6,397 bases of DNA from Actinomycetota bacterium (GTDB lineage: Bacteria; Actinomycetota; Actinomycetes; S36-B12; UBA5976), in the NCBI GenBank assembly GCA_026392535.1, contig JAPLBX010000021.1, forward strand, positions 7,429 through 13,825, given 5' to 3'. The notes beneath the pieces are model-generated. The model saw only the letters and a program-made list of their open reading frames with translations. It searched no databases and had not been told where the DNA came from. Positions 5,378 through 6,397 of this stretch are shown here, piece by piece. The translations under genes were made by a program, and so were the position numbers. Positions within the stretch are counted from its first letter, which is position 1. Every line of letters begins with the position of its first letter.

Positions 5378-6397
5378 CTAATCACCTGGGTATTTGACGC
5401 CGACTTGCGCACGCATTTGATCCATTAGTTCCATTATTGCAATGGAATCTGTGTGCGTGATTAAGTCTGATTCAACAGCACCGCTGTATAGCAAACGACC
5501 AAATTCCGCTGCCTGATACGCAAGCCCAGCTACGGCTTCTGGTCGCAAAGTGAGACGAGTGCCATCTTTATATATAAGGTGGAGCTCGTTAGGCCGATAG
5601 AAGTTTTCTGGAATCTCAATTCTTGCGTTAGTGCCTGTGATAGTGGCGGTGGTTGGCGTTTTGTCCTTTTGTGATGTGTTGAGGATGCCAAATGCACTTT
5701 GCCACTGAAGTCTTGCGCTCAAACTTTCATCGACTCCTGTTTTGGTCAATGTGGCAGTGGCATTCAAAGAATCTGGAACGCCTAGAACCATGTGCATAAA
5801 ACTCAATGGATAAACACCCATATCAAGCAGGGCGCCACCTGCTAATGCTGGATTTTGGAGTCTGTGTTCTGGGGGGAAATCCATTGCTTGGCCATGGTCA
5901 GCAATTATGGATTCGATTTCTCCTAGTTCGCCAGATTCAACTAATTGTCTAACTATGTCAATGTGGGGTAAGAATCTGGTCCACATTGCTTCCACCAAAA
6001 GAATATCTTTTGATTGAGCGAGCTCGACTATCTCGCGGGCTTGCTTAGCATTTTGGGTAAACGCTTTTTCCACTAGTACCGGCTTACCAGCATTTAGTGC
6101 AAGGCCTACATGAGCATGATGTTCACTGTGGGGCGATGCTATATAGACCGCGTCAATCTCAGAATCTTTTACTAATTCTTCATACGAAGCATAAGTGCGC
6201 GGTGATTCTTGTTTAGTGAATTTCGATGCAAAATCATTTGCTCGTTCTATTGACCTCGAACCAACTGCAGCAATCCAAGAAGTCGTGTCGTTTTCGACAG
6301 CACTAGCAAAAGCGTGAGCAATTCGACCAGGTGCAATAACTCCCCAACGAATTGCTGGAGCATTAATTGGACTTTGTATTCGGGTGCTTGGAAGTTC
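5378..6397 (-). CDS. Gfo/Idh/MocA-family NAD(P)-dependent oxidoreductase, 5' end cut off
   Basis: The frame is open from the right edge to TAG 5380-5378, giving 339 residues with the first few missing. An internal GTG at 6073 is not the start, since the dinucleotide fold lies upstream of it. Counting from the first in-window codon, residues 16-30 (IRWGVIAPGRIAHAF) are the Rossmann nucleotide-binding turn, with A-P-G replacing the usual G-T-G. IDAVYIASPHSEHH at 81-94 and KPVLVEKAFTQN at 105-116 carry the family's sugar- and cofactor-facing motifs (EKA in place of EKP). EAMWTRFLP at 136-144 and GGALLDMGVYPLSF at 187-200 place it near dihydrodiol / D-xylose dehydrogenase-like members. The substrate is probably a sugar or polyol, but it cannot be named. 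The stop lies 7 nt from the sbtA stop, converging, with no terminator hairpin between. Confidence 0.92.
   Translation of the reverse strand, partial: ELPSTRIQSPINAPAIRWGVIAPGRIAHAFASAVENDTTSWIAAVGSRSIERANDFASKFTKQESPRTYASYEELVKDSEIDAVYIASPHSEHHAHVGLALNAGKPVLVEKAFTQNAKQAREIVELAQSKDILLVEAMWTRFLPHIDIVRQLVESGELGEIESIIADHGQAMDFPPEHRLQNPALAGGALLDMGVYPLSFMHMVLGVPDSLNATATLTKTGVDESLSARLQWQSAFGILNTSQKDKTPTTATITGTNARIEIPENFYRPNELHLIYKDGTRLTLRPEAVAGLAYQAAEFGRLLYSGAVESDLITHTDSIAIMELMDQMRAQVGVKYPGD

Noticed and set aside
1..6397. CRISPR array, tRNA, rRNA, insertion sequence or prophage genes
   Set aside because: No regularly spaced repeats, clover-leaf genes, transposase-like proteins or terminal inverted repeats were found on either strand by eye.

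Overview
The window looks like a stretch of chromosome from a small, A+T-leaning planktonic actinobacterium. The freshwater acI / Nanopelagicales type is the best guess. This is inferred from a heliorhodopsin very close to the actinobacterial prototype, a monoderm-style secreted RTX protein, an SbtA of the heterotroph type and very short intergenic gaps. The taxonomic call is inference; no rRNA or other marker gene is present.

Layout, left to right: (1) positions 1-977, minus strand, the N-terminal 325 codons of a secreted protein with a Sec signal peptide, about ten RTX-like Gly/Asp nonapeptides and at least two Ig-like modules; it runs off the left edge. (2) 1049-3467, minus strand, a tight three-gene light-response operon transcribed leftward: heliorhodopsin, then a 47-residue DUF2256 zinc-finger protein, then an iron-sulfur photolyase/cryptochrome of the prokaryotic (6-4) type. 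The first two genes are 8 nt apart, and the last two share an ATGA start/stop overlap. (3) 3468-3812, a gene-poor stretch with a possible operator and a possible decayed small gene. (4) 3813-4316, minus strand, a SOUL-type heme-binding protein. (5) 4402-5370, plus strand, an SbtA-family bicarbonate permease, divergent from the SOUL gene and probably translated from a leaderless GTG. (6) 5378-6397, minus strand, a Gfo/Idh/MocA oxidoreductase that converges on sbtA with a 7-nt gap and runs off the right edge.

The centrepiece is the heliorhodopsin-DUF2256-photolyase operon. The heliorhodopsin keeps its retinal lysine (K246), counterion (E112) and the two internal histidines of the family. The photolyase keeps all four cluster cysteines and the active-site His-His pair. 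The architecture suggests co-production of a retinal photosensor or helper with a light-driven DNA-repair enzyme, with the small zinc finger as a possible go-between. The association of heliorhodopsin with photolyase and DUF2256 is, to my knowledge, already noted in the literature, so it is a strong instance of a known but poorly understood system and not a new one. No mobile elements, CRISPR arrays, tRNA or rRNA genes were seen.
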